Positions 26,519 through 36,701 of a stretch of 64,000 nucleotides of DNA are shown here, piece after piece. Source of the DNA: Flagellimonas aequoris (GTDB lineage: Bacteria > Bacteroidota > Bacteroidia > Flavobacteriales > Flavobacteriaceae); assembly GCF_003584165.1 (NCBI RefSeq), contig NZ_QXFJ01000030.1, positions 434,001-498,000 of the forward strand, given 5' to 3'. The position numbers and the translations under genes are program-made. Each line of letters starts with the position of its first letter. Position 1 is the first letter of the stretch. The notes under the pieces were generated by a model. It did not search any database. It was not told the origin of the DNA and saw only the letters and a list, made by a program, of their open reading frames with translations.

Positions 26519-27046
26519 ATGGAAAAACAATGGTATACCATATCGGTGTATTCCGAAAATAATGTGGGATTACTGAACAGAATATCAGGCATATTCCTAA
26601 AGAGACACATCAATATAGAAGGTTTAAATGTCTCTAAATCAGAAATAGAACATGTGTCAAAATTTACGATTGTCGTAAACACCACAGAGGATTGGACGCG
26701 TAAGATCGTTCAGCAAATTGAGAAACAGGTAGAAGTGATCAAAGCGTTCTATCATACCGATGACGATATTATTTATCAGGAATCTGCCTTGTTCAAGATT
26801 GCATCCCATTTGCTGTTCGATGAACGTCAGATCCAGAACATCATCAAAGAAAGCAACTCCCAAATTGTGACGGTGAGCCGTGAGTTCTTCGTGCTGGCCA
26901 AAACGGGACGCAGACACGAAATCGATGAGATGCACGATGCCCTGGAGCCTTACGGAATCATGCAGTTTGTCCGTTCGGGCCGTATCGCGGTGACCAAAGC
27001 GGCCATGCCGATTTCCGAACTATTGACAGAATTTCAAGAAAACTAA
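26519..27046 (+). CDS. ilvN: Acetolactate synthase small (regulatory) subunit
   Basis: A protein of 175 residues. The N-terminal ACT domain (about residues 1-80) opens with WYTISVYSENNVGLLNRISGIFLKRHINIEGLNV, which holds the glycine loop that binds valine. The C-terminal domain has the motif RTGRRHEIDEM in the form KTGRRHEIDEM. It activates IlvB and gives feedback inhibition by valine. It lies 97 nt after ilvB and 24 nt before ilvC. Confidence 0.95.
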   Translation: MEKQWYTISVYSENNVGLLNRISGIFLKRHINIEGLNVSKSEIEHVSKFTIVVNTTEDWTRKIVQQIEKQVEVIKAFYHTDDDIIYQESALFKIASHLLFDERQIQNIIKESNSQIVTVSREFFVLAKTGRRHEIDEMHDALEPYGIMQFVRSGRIAVTKAAMPISELLTEFQEN

Positions 27047-27070
27047 ATAGCATAAAATCAAATAACAAAA

Positions 27071-28543
27071 ATGGCAAATTACTTTAACACACTATCGCTT
27101 CGTGAGCAATTGACCCAACTGGGAAAATGTAGGTTTATGGACCCCAGCGAATTTGCTGATGGTGTTTCGGCTTTAAAAGGAAAGAAAATTGTGATCATAG
27201 GTTGTGGGGCCCAAGGGTTGAACCAAGGTCTCAACATGCGTGATTCCGGGTTGGATGTATCCTATACCCTCAGGGAAGCTGCTATAAAGGAAAAAAGGCA
27301 GTCGTATAAAAATGCAACAGAGAACAACTTTGTTGTGGGTACCTATGAGGAATTGATCCCAACGGCCGATTTGGTCATCAACCTTACTCCGGATAAGCAA
27401 CACACCAAAGTGGTAGGTGCCGTAATGCCATTGATGAAAAAAGGATCGACCTTGTCCTATTCCCACGGATTCAACATTGTGGAAGAAGGCATGCAGGTGC
27501 GTGAAGATATTACCGTGATCATGGTGGCACCAAAAAGTCCGGGTTCCGAGGTTCGGGAGGAATACAAAAGAGGTTTCGGTGTACCTACCTTGATCGCCGT
27601 GCATCCTGAAAACGATCCAGAAGGAAAAGGGTTGGAGCAGGCCAAGGCCTATGCTGCCGCTACTGGTGGAGACAAGGCTGGGGTTTTGGAATCTTCCTTC
27701 GTGGCCGAAGTAAAATCGGATCTGATGGGTGAGCAGACCATTCTTTGTGGTTTGTTGCAGACCGGTTCCATTCTTTCCTTCAACAAAATGGTGGAAAAAG
27801 GAATAGATAAGGGATATGCTTCCAAGTTGATCCAGTACGGATGGGAAACCATTACCGAAGGTTTAAAGCAAGGGGGTATCACCAATATGATGGACCGTTT
27901 GTCCAACCCTGCCAAGATCAAGGCTTTTGATTTGGCCGAAGAATTGAAGGTGATCATGCGTCCGTTGTTCCAAAAACACATGGATGATATCATGAGCGGG
28001 CATTTCTCCAAAACCATGATGGAAGATTGGGCCAACGGCGATAAAAACCTTTTGGATTGGAGAGCCGAAACCGGAGAAACAGCCTTCGAAAAAACGCCTG
28101 CCGGAGATGTATCCATTTCTGAACAGGAATATTACGACAATGGTGTGTTGATGGTGGCCATGGTAAAATCCGGTGTGGAATTGGCTTTTGAGACCATGAC
28201 CGAATCCGGAATCATCGGTGAGTCTGCCTACTACGAATCTTTGCATGAAACGCCGCTGATTGCCAATACCATCGCCAGAAAGAAATTGTTCGAGATGAAC
28301 CGTGTTATTTCCGATACCGCTGAGTATGGTTGTTATTTGTTCGACCATGCCTGTAAACCACTTTTGACCGACTTCATGAAGAAAATTGATACCGATGTGA
28401 TCGGAAAACATTTCGGTGAAGGCAAGGACAATGGCGTGGACAATATTAAATTGATCAAGGTCAACAAAGCTATCAGAACACACAATGTTGAAGTTGTGGG
28501 TGCCAGATTGCGTGCATCCATGACCGCAATGAAGCCAATATAA
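27071..28543 (+). CDS. ilvC: Ketol-acid reductoisomerase (class II, long form)
   Basis: A protein of 490 residues, the long class II form found in enterobacteria, plants and Bacteroidota. The NADPH-binding fold has [20 protein letters not shown] near residue 45, followed by [17 protein letters not shown]. The duplicated C-terminal helical domain carries the metal-binding acidic motifs, for example [15 protein letters not shown]. It converts acetolactate and acetohydroxybutyrate to dihydroxy acids with NADPH and Mg2+. It lies between ilvN and ilvA, with gaps of 24 and 22 nt. Confidence 0.96.
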   Translation: MANYFNTLSLREQLTQLGKCRFMDPSEFADGVSALKGKKIVIIGCGAQGLNQGLNMRDSGLDVSYTLREAAIKEKRQSYKNATENNFVVGTYEELIPTADLVINLTPDKQHTKVVGAVMPLMKKGSTLSYSHGFNIVEEGMQVREDITVIMVAPKSPGSEVREEYKRGFGVPTLIAVHPENDPEGKGLEQAKAYAAATGGDKAGVLESSFVAEVKSDLMGEQTILCGLLQTGSILSFNKMVEKGIDKGYASKLIQYGWETITEGLKQGGITNMMDRLSNPAKIKAFDLAEELKVIMRPLFQKHMDDIMSGHFSKTMMEDWANGDKNLLDWRAETGETAFEKTPAGDVSISEQEYYDNGVLMVAMVKSGVELAFETMTESGIIGESAYYESLHETPLIANTIARKKLFEMNRVISDTAEYGCYLFDHACKPLLTDFMKKIDTDVIGKHFGEGKDNGVDNIKLIKVNKAIRTHNVEVVGARLRASMTAMKPI

Positions 28544-28565
28544 TCCAAGCAAGCATATTGGCCCC

Positions 28566-29834
28566 ATGAACAACGAAACCGTGGAGACATACTTTCCGCA
28601 ATTGGCGGACATTCAACAAGCAGCAGAGACCATCTCCCAAGTAGTGGAGCAAACCCCTTTGCAGCAAAGTATCCGCTATTCCAAAAAATATGGGGCCAAT
28701 ATTCTTTTAAAGCGCGAAGACCTTCAGCGGGTCCGCAGCTATAAGATCAGAGGCGCTTTTAATAAAATCGCATCCCTTTCCAAAACCCAGTTAGAGCGAG
28801 GTGTGGTCTGTGCCAGTGCCGGCAACCATGCACAAGGTGTTGCTTTTGCCTGTAGCCATTTGGAGGTGAAGGGGACCATTTTTATGCCCGTAGTTACCCC
28901 AAAACAGAAAATAGACCAGACCAAAATGTTCGGTGGGGAATGGGTGGAAGTGATTTTGGAAGGTGATACGTTCGACGATGCCAATAAAGCGGCCCAATTG
29001 TACTGCAATCAATACAGCAAAACCTTTGTGCATCCTTTTGATGATGAGAAAATCATTGAAGGACAGGGTACCGTAGGATTGGAAATTCTACAACAATCGC
29101 AAGAACCCATTGATTATCTTTTTGTGCCAGTAGGAGGAGGTGGCCTGGCTTCCGGGTTGTGTGGCGCTTTCAAGGCCTTGTCACCATCCACAAAAATCAT
29201 AGGGGTGGAGCCCTTGGGAGCTCCTTCCATGAAAAGTTCGATAGAAACGGGAGGGTTGACCGAACTGAAAGAAATCGATAAGTTTATCGATGGGGCAGCA
29301 GTACAGAAAGTGGGGAGGTTAACGCATCCTATTTGTAGTGATTGTTTAAGTGAAATGGTTTTGGTGGCAGAAGGCAAAGTATGCCAAACCATTTTGGATT
29401 TGTACAATCGTGATGCCATTGTGGTGGAACCTGCAGGTGCTTTAACCATTGCGGTGTTGGATGATTTTGCCGAGGAAATCAAAGGGAAAAATGTGGTCTG
29501 CATTGTGAGCGGTAGCAACAACGATATTACCAGAACGGCCGAAATCAAGGAGCGTGCTTTGCTCTTTGCCAACTTGAAACATTATTTCATCGTTCGCTTT
29601 CCACAAAGACCAGGCGCGCTTAAAGAATTTGTGGCTGAGATCTTGGGTCCCAACGACGATATCACCCATTTTGAATACTCCAAAAAGTCGAGCAGGGAAA
29701 ATGCTCCGGCAGTCGTGGGGATTGAACTAAAATCTTCGGACGATCTGGAGCCCTTGATCCAACGGATGAAAACCAGACATTTTTTTGGGGACTACTTGAA
29801 CGATAAGCCCGATCTTTTTCAGTATTTGGTCTGA
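28566..29834 (+). CDS. ilvA: Threonine ammonia-lyase
   Basis: A protein of 422 residues. The PLP lysine is in RSYKIRGAFNKI, the substrate loop is SAGNHAQGVAF, and the glycine-rich phosphate-binding loop is VGGGGLASGL. A single C-terminal ACT-like region (about residues 335-420) makes it the short biosynthetic form. It converts threonine to 2-oxobutanoate, the first committed step to isoleucine, and its place as last gene of the ilv operon fits a biosynthetic role. Confidence 0.93.
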   Translation: MNNETVETYFPQLADIQQAAETISQVVEQTPLQQSIRYSKKYGANILLKREDLQRVRSYKIRGAFNKIASLSKTQLERGVVCASAGNHAQGVAFACSHLEVKGTIFMPVVTPKQKIDQTKMFGGEWVEVILEGDTFDDANKAAQLYCNQYSKTFVHPFDDEKIIEGQGTVGLEILQQSQEPIDYLFVPVGGGGLASGLCGAFKALSPSTKIIGVEPLGAPSMKSSIETGGLTELKEIDKFIDGAAVQKVGRLTHPICSDCLSEMVLVAEGKVCQTILDLYNRDAIVVEPAGALTIAVLDDFAEEIKGKNVVCIVSGSNNDITRTAEIKERALLFANLKHYFIVRFPQRPGALKEFVAEILGPNDDITHFEYSKKSSRENAPAVVGIELKSSDDLEPLIQRMKTRHFFGDYLNDKPDLFQYLV

Positions 29835-29921
29835 TTTTCACAACGATCCGGTATCTTGTTTTCTAAATCGATTTCGTTGTAAAACCAATGGAAATGAGCT
29901 GTTTTCCTTCAGTTTTTATGT

Positions 29922-29929
29922 TAGCTTTG
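29922..29929 (+). promoter_or_regulatory. Candidate -7 promoter box of gapN
   Basis: TAGCTTTG is a full match to TAnnTTTG. It lies 23 and 53 nt before the two possible gapN starts. The -33 region (about 29899-29903) is only T-rich. It suggests that gapN has its own promoter and is not simply the tail of the ilv operon. Confidence 0.42.
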
Positions 29930-29981
29930 TGAAGGATGGGCGACCATTTTCATGAACACTAATTCTATAAACAACAACACT

Positions 29982-31574
29982 ATGTCAACAACTAAAAACG
30001 TGATTCCTGAAGCTTTTCAGATTACGGAAGAAATACACCAAAAAACCTATTTGGTAAATGGTGAACTTCGAAAATGGGACGGGGCAACCAGTCAGGTAAT
30101 CTCTACCATTTCATCCACCAAAGAATATGCTCCTACACCTTTGGGAAGCATTCCCGACATGGGGGAGCCTGAGGCCATGGAGGCTTTGGATGCCGCATTG
30201 GCCGCTTATGACAGGGGGCAGGGCGTATGGCCCACTATGAAAGTCAAAGATCGCATCATGTGCATGGAGGCCTTTGTGAAGAAAATGGAGAAAAAGCGTG
30301 AGGAAGTAGTGAAACTCCTCATGTGGGAAATCGGTAAATCCAAACCGGACTCTTATAAGGAATTTGATCGTACCGTTGAGTATATTTATGACACTATTGA
30401 GGAGTACAAGCAATTGGATCGTGGTTGTGCCAAATTCGATAAGCACGATGGCGTTTACGCTCACATCCGAAGGGGTCCTTTGGGAGTAGTGCTGTGCTTG
30501 GGTCCTTACAACTATCCATTGAACGAGACCTTCGCTTTGTTGATTCCCGCCATCATCATGGGGAATACCACCATATTTAAGCCAGCAAAGCATGGCGTAT
30601 TGCTCATCACACCTCTTTTGGAGGCTTTTCAGAGCAGTTTCCCGAAAGGAGTGGTCAATATTCTATTTGGTCGTGGAAGGGCCGTAGCAGCGCCAATAAT
30701 GAAAACGGGCAAGGTAGATGTGTTGGCGTTGATCGGCAATAGTAAATCGGCAAATGCATTGCAGGACCAACACCCAAAAAGCAATAGGCTCAGATTAGTG
30801 TTGGGATTGGAAGCCAAAAACCCCGCCATCGTATTGCCGGATGCAGATTTGGACCTCACCATCAATGAGTGTATCACCGGAACCTTGTCTTTTAATGGAC
30901 AGCGTTGTACTGCCCTTAAAGTGGTGTATGTGCATGAAGATATCAAGGATGAATTTTTAAAACGATTCTCGGAAAGGGTGGATGCCCTGAAATTTGGTAA
31001 CCCATGGGATGATGGTGTCAACTTGACTCCGCTGCCAGAGCCAGATAAGCCGGCATATATCCAAGAATTGTTGGACGATGCGAAAGCGAAAGGTGCCAAA
31101 GTGCTGAACAAAAAAGGAGGGAAGCATTTCGATAATTACATATGGCCGGCTGTGGTATATCCCGTGACCAAGGACATGCGGGTATACGAAGAGGAGCAGT
31201 TCGGTCCGATAATTCCCGTGCTTTCTTTCAAGGACATTGAAGAGCCATTGGATGACATGGCAGAATCCAACTATGGTCAACAAGTCAGCTTGTTCGGGAA
31301 GGATGTGTATACACTTTCCCCATTGATCGATGCCTTGGCCAACTTGGTATGCAGGGTAAACCTGAACAGTTCCTGTCAACGTGGACCGGACGTGTATCCG
31401 TTCACCGGAAGAAAGGACTCTGCGCAATCCACATTGAGTGTGCATGATGCACTAAGGTCATTCTCCATTCGAACATTTGTGGCATTCAAGGATAATGAAC
31501 TGAACAACCAAACCATTGAACAATTGTTGGAGGCGAAGGTGAGTAACTTCTTGAGTACTGATTATATTTTGTAA
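29982..31574 (+). CDS. gapN: NADP-dependent non-phosphorylating glyceraldehyde-3-phosphate dehydrogenase (aldehyde dehydrogenase family)
   Basis: About 530 residues of the aldehyde dehydrogenase fold. The catalytic cysteine is in [10 protein letters not shown] near residue 310. The C-terminal region with [19 protein letters not shown] is typical of the bacterial GapN branch. The usual ELGGK motif reads LGLEAK, so Gly stands where the general-base Glu is expected and Glu lies two residues later. The enzyme would oxidize glyceraldehyde-3-phosphate to 3-phosphoglycerate and yield NADPH. ATG at 29952 is also in frame and adds 10 Asn-rich residues. It lies between ilvA and a bidirectional terminator. 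Confidence 0.85.
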   Translation: MSTTKNVIPEAFQITEEIHQKTYLVNGELRKWDGATSQVISTISSTKEYAPTPLGSIPDMGEPEAMEALDAALAAYDRGQGVWPTMKVKDRIMCMEAFVKKMEKKREEVVKLLMWEIGKSKPDSYKEFDRTVEYIYDTIEEYKQLDRGCAKFDKHDGVYAHIRRGPLGVVLCLGPYNYPLNETFALLIPAIIMGNTTIFKPAKHGVLLITPLLEAFQSSFPKGVVNILFGRGRAVAAPIMKTGKVDVLALIGNSKSANALQDQHPKSNRLRLVLGLEAKNPAIVLPDADLDLTINECITGTLSFNGQRCTALKVVYVHEDIKDEFLKRFSERVDALKFGNPWDDGVNLTPLPEPDKPAYIQELLDDAKAKGAKVLNKKGGKHFDNYIWPAVVYPVTKDMRVYEEEQFGPIIPVLSFKDIEEPLDDMAESNYGQQVSLFGKDVYTLSPLIDALANLVCRVNLNSSCQRGPDVYPFTGRKDSAQSTLSVHDALRSFSIRTFVAFKDNELNNQTIEQLLEAKVSNFLSTDYIL

Positions 31575-31593
31575 ATACGATTAAGCTATAAAT

Positions 31594-31624
31594 AAAAAAG
31601 CCCCGATTTGTCGGGGCTTTTTTT
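31594..31624. terminator. Bidirectional terminator between gapN and leuB
   Basis: The A-tract and AGCCCCGA (to 31606), loop TTTG, then TCGGGGCT (31611-31618) followed by a T-run form a perfect GC-rich hairpin with A and T tails on both sides. It serves gapN on the plus strand and the leu operon on the minus strand. Confidence 0.92.
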
Positions 31625-31643
31625 GGTCTTTCTGTTGGGTCGA

Positions 31644-32702
31644 TTAAATATTTTTAGCCAACCAATCTCCCACTTCACTGGTTTTATAGGCTTTTCCACC
31701 ATCGGCCAAATCCTCGGTAACAACACCTTCGGCCAATGACTTGTTGACCACCTCGCGGATTGCTTCGGCTTCATCCTTCAATCCAAACGCAGTCTCGAAC
31801 ATCATCGCCGCAGAAAGCACAGTCGCCAAGGGATTTGCGATGTCTTTTCCAGCGGCCTGTGGATAAGATCCGTGGATGGGCTCGAACAAGGATGTCTTTT
31901 CACCCAAAGAAGCGGATGGCATCAATCCCATGGAACCGGAAATAACAGAAGCCTCATCGGTCAAGATGTCGCCAAAAAGGTTTTCGGTGATCAAAACATC
32001 ATAGGAACTTGGCCATTGCACCAATCGCATGGCAACGGCATCCACAAATTCATAGGAAACCTGGACTTCAGGATATTCCTTTTCCAATTTTTGCACCGTT
32101 TCCCTCCACAAACGGGAAGTTTCCAACACGTTTGCTTTATCCACACAACATAGTTTTTTGGAACGTTGCATGGCCATTTCAAAACCTTTGCGTGCTAAAC
32201 GCTCTACTTCTTCACGGGTGTAGGTGCAGGTATCGTATGCGGTATTGTCATTATCTTCTCGACCTCTTTTTCCAAAGTAAATACCTCCGGTCAATTCGCG
32301 CAAAAACACCAAATCAGTACCCTCGATACGTTCCTTTTTCAATGGCGACTTATCAATCAAGGATGGAAAGGTGAAGGTGGGTCGCACATTGGCGAAAAGT
32401 CCTAATTTCTGGCGCATTTTCAACAAGCCTTGTTCGGGCCTTACTTTGGCGGATGGGTCGTTGTCGAACCGCGGGTGGCCAATAGCACCAAAAAGCACTG
32501 CATCGGCAGCTACGCAAATATTATGGGTGCTATCTGGGTAGGGTTCTCCAACGGCATCAATGGCCGCCGCCCCAGTTAAGGCAGGGGTCCACTCGATTTC
32601 ATGTCCGAATTTTTTAGCTACGGCATCTGATACTTTTACGGCTTGGTCAATTACTTCCGGGCCAATTCCATCCCCGGCCAAAAGGGCTATGTTTAGTTTC
32701 AT
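31644..32702 (-). CDS. leuB: 3-isopropylmalate dehydrogenase
   Basis: A protein of 352 residues. Family motifs are the start LLAGDGIGPEV, LLKMRQKLGLFANVRP with substrate-binding arginines, RELTGGIYFG, ENLFGDILTDEASVISGS with the metal-binding Asp residues, and the NAD-binding HGSYPQAAGKDIANP. It oxidizes and decarboxylates 3-isopropylmalate in leucine synthesis. It is the last gene of leuCDAB, 41 nt after leuA. Confidence 0.96.
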   Translation of the reverse strand: MKLNIALLAGDGIGPEVIDQAVKVSDAVAKKFGHEIEWTPALTGAAAIDAVGEPYPDSTHNICVAADAVLFGAIGHPRFDNDPSAKVRPEQGLLKMRQKLGLFANVRPTFTFPSLIDKSPLKKERIEGTDLVFLRELTGGIYFGKRGREDNDNTAYDTCTYTREEVERLARKGFEMAMQRSKKLCCVDKANVLETSRLWRETVQKLEKEYPEVQVSYEFVDAVAMRLVQWPSSYDVLITENLFGDILTDEASVISGSMGLMPSASLGEKTSLFEPIHGSYPQAAGKDIANPLATVLSAAMMFETAFGLKDEAEAIREVVNKSLAEGVVTEDLADGGKAYKTSEVGDWLAKNI

Positions 32703-32743
32703 TTGTTCAATTATCGGTTTTCAATAAACAATTATCAATATTC

Positions 32744-34261
32744 TTAAACAAGGTTGAGCATTTTTTCGGTGGCCTTAATTGCCGATACCGTTTGGTCGGA
32801 ATCCAATCCACGGGTCGTAAAATCTTTGTCCTTGGTCTGCCAAGTGATTATGGTTTCGCAAAGGGCATCGGAAGTACTGCCAGGGGGAATCCGAACGGCA
32901 TAGTCCACCAACTTGGGCAATTCCCTGTTTTCTTTTTTGTAGACTTTTTTCAAAGCGTTGATGAAGGCATCAAACTGTCCATCACCTTGGGAACTTTCCT
33001 CGTACACTTTTCCTTCAATCTCGATGGAAAGGGTAGTGGAGGGTTTCAATCCCTTGGAGTGGGTGAGCACGTACGATTTCACGAATACCTTTTGTTGGTG
33101 TAGGTTGCTGTCCAGAACATCGGAAATGATATAGGGAAGGTCGTCTTTGGTGACGCGTTCTTTCTTGTCCCCAAGTTCGATGATGCGTTCGGTGACCTTT
33201 TTCAGTTCGTCATCGTTCAAGGTCAATCCAAGTTCCTGTAAATTCTTTTGTATGTTCGCTTTCCCAGAGGTTTTGCCTAAGGCATATTTACGCTTCCTGC
33301 CGAAACGTTCAGGCAATAAATCATTAAAGTAAAGATTCTTTTTGCTGTCTCCATCTGCGTGTATGCCAGCAGTTTGAGTAAAAACATTGTCACCCACAAT
33401 CGGTTTATTGTCAGGAATGCCAAAACCGGTAAACGCGGATACCAATTTACTCACTTTGTAAAGTGAGGATTCTTTTACTCCAATGGTGATTTCAGGTAAA
33501 AAATCATTCACTACAGCAACCACACTTGCCAATGGAGCGTTTCCTGCACGTTCCCCCATTCCATTTACGGTAAGGTGTAAACCATTAGCTCCCGATTTTA
33601 AGGCTTCCATAACATTGGCCACACTCAGGTCGTAATCATTATGTCCGTGAAAATCAAAATGGGTGTTTGGATAGCGTTCAATGATTTCCTTGAAAAATGC
33701 CCCTGTTTCTGCCGGTGTCAACACACCAAGGGTATCGGGCAACAAAACACGTTTAATCGGTTGCTTCGTCAAAAAATCAAGGAATTGCATCACGTACTCC
33801 TTGGAGTTGCGCATGCCATTGCTCCAATCTTCTAAATACACATTAGTATCGATGCCCAATGCTTTTCCTTTAGAAATGACTTCCGCTATTTCGTTGAAAT
33901 GTTGTTCCGGAGTTTTTTTGAGCTGGTGGGTTAAGTGGTTCAGGGATCCCTTGGTCAACAAGTTCTGTACCTTGGCGCCTGCTTCCTGCATCCACTTTAA
34001 AGACACACCACCATCCACAAACGTCAATACTTCCACTTTGGACAACAATCCTTCAGATTTGGCCCACTCCGTGATGCTCTGTACCGCTTTCATTTCTCCT
34101 TCAGATACGCGTGCAGAAGCTACTTCGATACGGTCAACCTTGAGTTCTTCCAAAAGGAGTTTGGCCAAGGTGAGCTTTTCCGAAGCGGAAAAGGATACCC
34201 CAGAGGTTTGTTCACCATCCCGAAGGGTGGTGTCCATGATTTCAACGGTGCGTGTTTTCAT
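32744..34261 (-). CDS. leuA: 2-isopropylmalate synthase (LeuA-like, with regulatory domain)
   Basis: A protein of 505 residues. The TIM-barrel catalytic domain has DTTLRDGEQTSGVSFS at the start, the metal ligands in DFHGHNDYD, and NGMGERAGNAPL. The C-terminal LeuA dimer/regulatory domain (about residues 375-500) is present. It joins acetyl-CoA to 2-oxoisovalerate as the first step of leucine synthesis. The sequence belongs to a divergent LeuA group that cannot be separated by eye from citramalate synthase. Its place between leuD and leuB, and the presence of ilvA for 2-oxobutanoate, favour LeuA. Confidence 0.87.
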   Translation of the reverse strand: MKTRTVEIMDTTLRDGEQTSGVSFSASEKLTLAKLLLEELKVDRIEVASARVSEGEMKAVQSITEWAKSEGLLSKVEVLTFVDGGVSLKWMQEAGAKVQNLLTKGSLNHLTHQLKKTPEQHFNEIAEVISKGKALGIDTNVYLEDWSNGMRNSKEYVMQFLDFLTKQPIKRVLLPDTLGVLTPAETGAFFKEIIERYPNTHFDFHGHNDYDLSVANVMEALKSGANGLHLTVNGMGERAGNAPLASVVAVVNDFLPEITIGVKESSLYKVSKLVSAFTGFGIPDNKPIVGDNVFTQTAGIHADGDSKKNLYFNDLLPERFGRKRKYALGKTSGKANIQKNLQELGLTLNDDELKKVTERIIELGDKKERVTKDDLPYIISDVLDSNLHQQKVFVKSYVLTHSKGLKPSTTLSIEIEGKVYEESSQGDGQFDAFINALKKVYKKENRELPKLVDYAVRIPPGSTSDALCETIITWQTKDKDFTTRGLDSDQTVSAIKATEKMLNLV

Positions 34262-34287
34262 TCTCGTGCCTTGTTCTGAAGGTCAGA

Positions 34288-34884
34288 TTAAAGTGGTGTG
34301 TTCTCGGCAAAGGTTTGGATACCTTCCTTGATGTTCAAAAGGTAATCGATGTCGTCGAACCCATTGAGCATATTGCCTTTTTTGTAATCGTTAATGTCGA
34401 AGCTTTCCTTTTCTCCAGTAGCCAAAATGGTAATGGTCTGTTCGGGCAGGTTCACTTCCAATTCGGTTTTGGGGTCCGCTTCGATGGCCTTGAAGATTTT
34501 GTCCAAAAATTCAGGACTTACCTGTACGGGCAATACCCCGATGTTCAAACAGTTATTCCTGAAGATATCGGCAAAAAAGCTGGAAACCACACATCGGAAT
34601 CCGTAATCGTATACTGCCCAAGCGGCATGCTCGCGTGAAGACCCGGAACCGAAGTTTTTACCACCTACTAGAATTTTTCCACCGTAAATGGGGTTGTTCA
34701 ATACAAAATGCTCCTTAGGAGAGCCATCGGAGTTGTAGCGCCAATCGCGAAACAGGTTGTCGCCAAAACCTTTTCTTTCCGTTGCTTTTAGGAAACGGGC
34801 CGGGATAATCTGATCGGTATCCACATTTTCTATCGGCATGGGTACCGCTGAACTTTTTAATATGCTGAATTTATCGTATGCCAT
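34288..34884 (-). CDS. leuD: 3-isopropylmalate dehydratase small subunit
   Basis: A protein of 198 residues. The swivel-domain motifs NVDTDQIIPARFLK near residue 20 and GSGSSREHAAWAVYDYGFR near residue 76 are complete. With LeuC it isomerizes 2-isopropylmalate to 3-isopropylmalate. It is the second gene of leuCDAB, 26 nt before leuA, but is separated from leuC by an unusual AT-rich 121-nt spacer. Confidence 0.96.
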   Translation of the reverse strand: MAYDKFSILKSSAVPMPIENVDTDQIIPARFLKATERKGFGDNLFRDWRYNSDGSPKEHFVLNNPIYGGKILVGGKNFGSGSSREHAAWAVYDYGFRCVVSSFFADIFRNNCLNIGVLPVQVSPEFLDKIFKAIEADPKTELEVNLPEQTITILATGEKESFDINDYKKGNMLNGFDDIDYLLNIKEGIQTFAENTPL

Positions 34885-34889
34885 TTTTC

Positions 34890-35000
34890 TTTCAATTATC
34901 AGTTATCAATTCTTCAATTAACAATTAGCAATGACCAATTATCAACTTCAAATGATCAAATTGTAAAATGTTAATTGATTATTGTTGATTGTACATTGTT
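34890..35000. repeat. AT-rich degenerate repeat between leuC and leuD
   Basis: The spacer is made of imperfect copies of CAATTATCAA/CAATTAACAATTA on its left half and their reverse complements (TTAATTGATTATTGTTGATTG) on its right half. A shorter stretch of the same kind fills the leuB-leuA gap (32703-32743). No coding frame or terminator T-run is present. Confidence 0.5.
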
Positions 35001-35005
35001 TATTG

Positions 35006-36415
35006 TTACGCGTATACTTCTTCCATGAGTTCCCTTGGGTCGGTGACTTTTCCGGTTACAGCAGCAGCAGCAGCAACCAATGGACTGGCCAACAAAGTTC
35101 TAGCACCTGGTCCTTGTCTTCCCTCAAAGTTTCGGTTGGATGTACTCACCGCGTATTTTCCGGCAGGGATTTTATCGTCGTTCATGGCCAAACAGGCAGA
35201 ACAACCCGGTTCACGTAGTTCAAAACCAGCATCTTGCAAAATATCCAAAATACCTTCTTCCTTGATGGCTTCTTCAACTTGATGTGATCCTGGAACCAAC
35301 CAAGCCGTTACGTTATCCGCTTTTTTCCTTCCTTTTACTATGGAGGCAAAAGCCCTGAAATCTTCGATCCTACCATTGGTGCAACTTCCCAAAAATACAA
35401 AGTCGATAGGTTTGCCGATCATGGCATCCCCTTCATGGAATGCCATATATTCCAATGATTTTTTATAGGTGGCCACGCCGCCTTCAACGGCTTCAGCCAA
35501 TGGAATGTCATTTTTGATGCCCATACCCATACCAGGGTTGGTACCATAGGTGATCATGGGTTCAATTTCGCTGGCAGCGAAGGTCAATTCCTTGTCAAAT
35601 ACAGCATCGCTGTCGGAGTATAGGGTTTTCCAGTATTCCATGGCCTTGTCCCAATCGGCACCTTTTGGGGTGTATTCACGGTCTTTGATGTAGTCAAAGG
35701 TTTTCTCATCCGGAGCGATCATACCGCCACGGGCACCCATTTCGATACTAAGATTACAAACCGTCATTCTACCTTCCATGGACATGTTCTTGAACACATC
35801 ACCTGCATACTCCACAAAATAACCTGTTGCCCCAGAAGTGGTCAACTTGGAAATGATGAACAATGCTACATCTTTCGGGGTTACGGCCTTGTTCAGGCTC
35901 CCGTTGATGCTGATGCGCATTTTCTTGGGTTTTGGTTGCATGATGCATTGGGTAGACAATACCATTTCCACCTCGCTGGTCCCAATCCCAAAAGCGATTG
36001 CACCAAATGCACCGTGTGTTGAAGTGTGGGAATCTCCACATACAATCGTTGCTCCCGGAACGGTGATGCCATTCTCTGGACCGATCACGTGTACAATACC
36101 ATTTTTCTTATGTCCAAGACCCCAATAAGGGATATTGTGTGCCGTTGCATTCTCCTCCAAAGCCTTCAATTGGTTGGCGGACAATGGATCTTGAACGGGC
36201 AAATGTTGGTTTCTGGTTGGCGTGTTGTGATCCGCAGTGGCAAAAGTGCGCTCTGGGTACAATACTTTAATGCCTCGGTTCTTCAACCCGAGAAAAGCCA
36301 CGGGACTGGTAACCTCGTGGACCAAATGCCTGTCAATGAACAGTACATCCGGACCATTATCAATATGCTGAACTACATGGGAATCCCATACTTTATCAAA
36401 AAGTGTTTTGCTCAT
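35006..36415 (-). CDS. leuC: 3-isopropylmalate dehydratase large subunit
   Basis: A protein of 469 residues. The [4Fe-4S] cysteines are in [13 protein letters not shown] and [10 protein letters not shown], and the aconitase-type motifs [15 protein letters not shown] and [13 protein letters not shown] are present. The start [11 protein letters not shown] at 36415 is preferred over the in-frame ATG at 36427, since it leaves a normal distance to the -7 box at 36442-36449. It is the first gene of the leu operon and acts with LeuD. Confidence 0.96.
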   Translation of the reverse strand: MSKTLFDKVWDSHVVQHIDNGPDVLFIDRHLVHEVTSPVAFLGLKNRGIKVLYPERTFATADHNTPTRNQHLPVQDPLSANQLKALEENATAHNIPYWGLGHKKNGIVHVIGPENGITVPGATIVCGDSHTSTHGAFGAIAFGIGTSEVEMVLSTQCIMQPKPKKMRISINGSLNKAVTPKDVALFIISKLTTSGATGYFVEYAGDVFKNMSMEGRMTVCNLSIEMGARGGMIAPDEKTFDYIKDREYTPKGADWDKAMEYWKTLYSDSDAVFDKELTFAASEIEPMITYGTNPGMGMGIKNDIPLAEAVEGGVATYKKSLEYMAFHEGDAMIGKPIDFVFLGSCTNGRIEDFRAFASIVKGRKKADNVTAWLVPGSHQVEEAIKEEGILDILQDAGFELREPGCSACLAMNDDKIPAGKYAVSTSNRNFEGRQGPGARTLLASPLVAAAAAVTGKVTDPRELMEEVYA

Positions 36416-36441
36416 GGTAACAATCAAATTATGTAAGCTTA

Positions 36442-36449
36442 CAAAGTTA
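36442..36449 (-). promoter_or_regulatory. Candidate -7 promoter box of the leu operon
   Basis: On the minus strand the sequence is TAACTTTG, a full match to TAnnTTTG, 26 nt before the leuC ATG. Transcription would begin near 36436, leaving a leader of about 20 nt, too short for an attenuator. The rest of the 286-nt intergenic region to 36701 shows no other clear element. Confidence 0.45.
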
Positions 36450-36701
36450 AAATTTGAATGAAAATGTGTTTAACGGAACAGGGTAAAATTACGATGTTCA
36501 ACATCAAATTTAAAGGACATTACCATAATCCAACAAATTAACCATGGAATGAAAGAATAACATAAAGTTTAAAATAACCCATTGAATTTTAAAAGCATAG
36601 GAAGTTTTTAACAAAGCTCTAACGCGGGAGTAGCCATAAGCTTTATACATTGGGAGGAAATATCAAAAAACTAGGAACAACTAAATCAAAAACGAACAAT
36701 G

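Noticed and set aside
27863..28612. Long antisense frame (249 codons) over ilvC
   Set aside because: It mirrors the codon use of ilvC, is rich in His and Gly without domain pattern, and ilvC is certain.
36510..36563. A 17-residue minus-strand frame upstream of leuC with four Leu and two Val codons, which could be a leu leader peptide
   Set aside because: It is followed only by a weak GATGTTCAACATC palindrome without a T-run, and a full TAnnTTTG box lies between it and leuC. AT-rich DNA gives Leu codons by chance.
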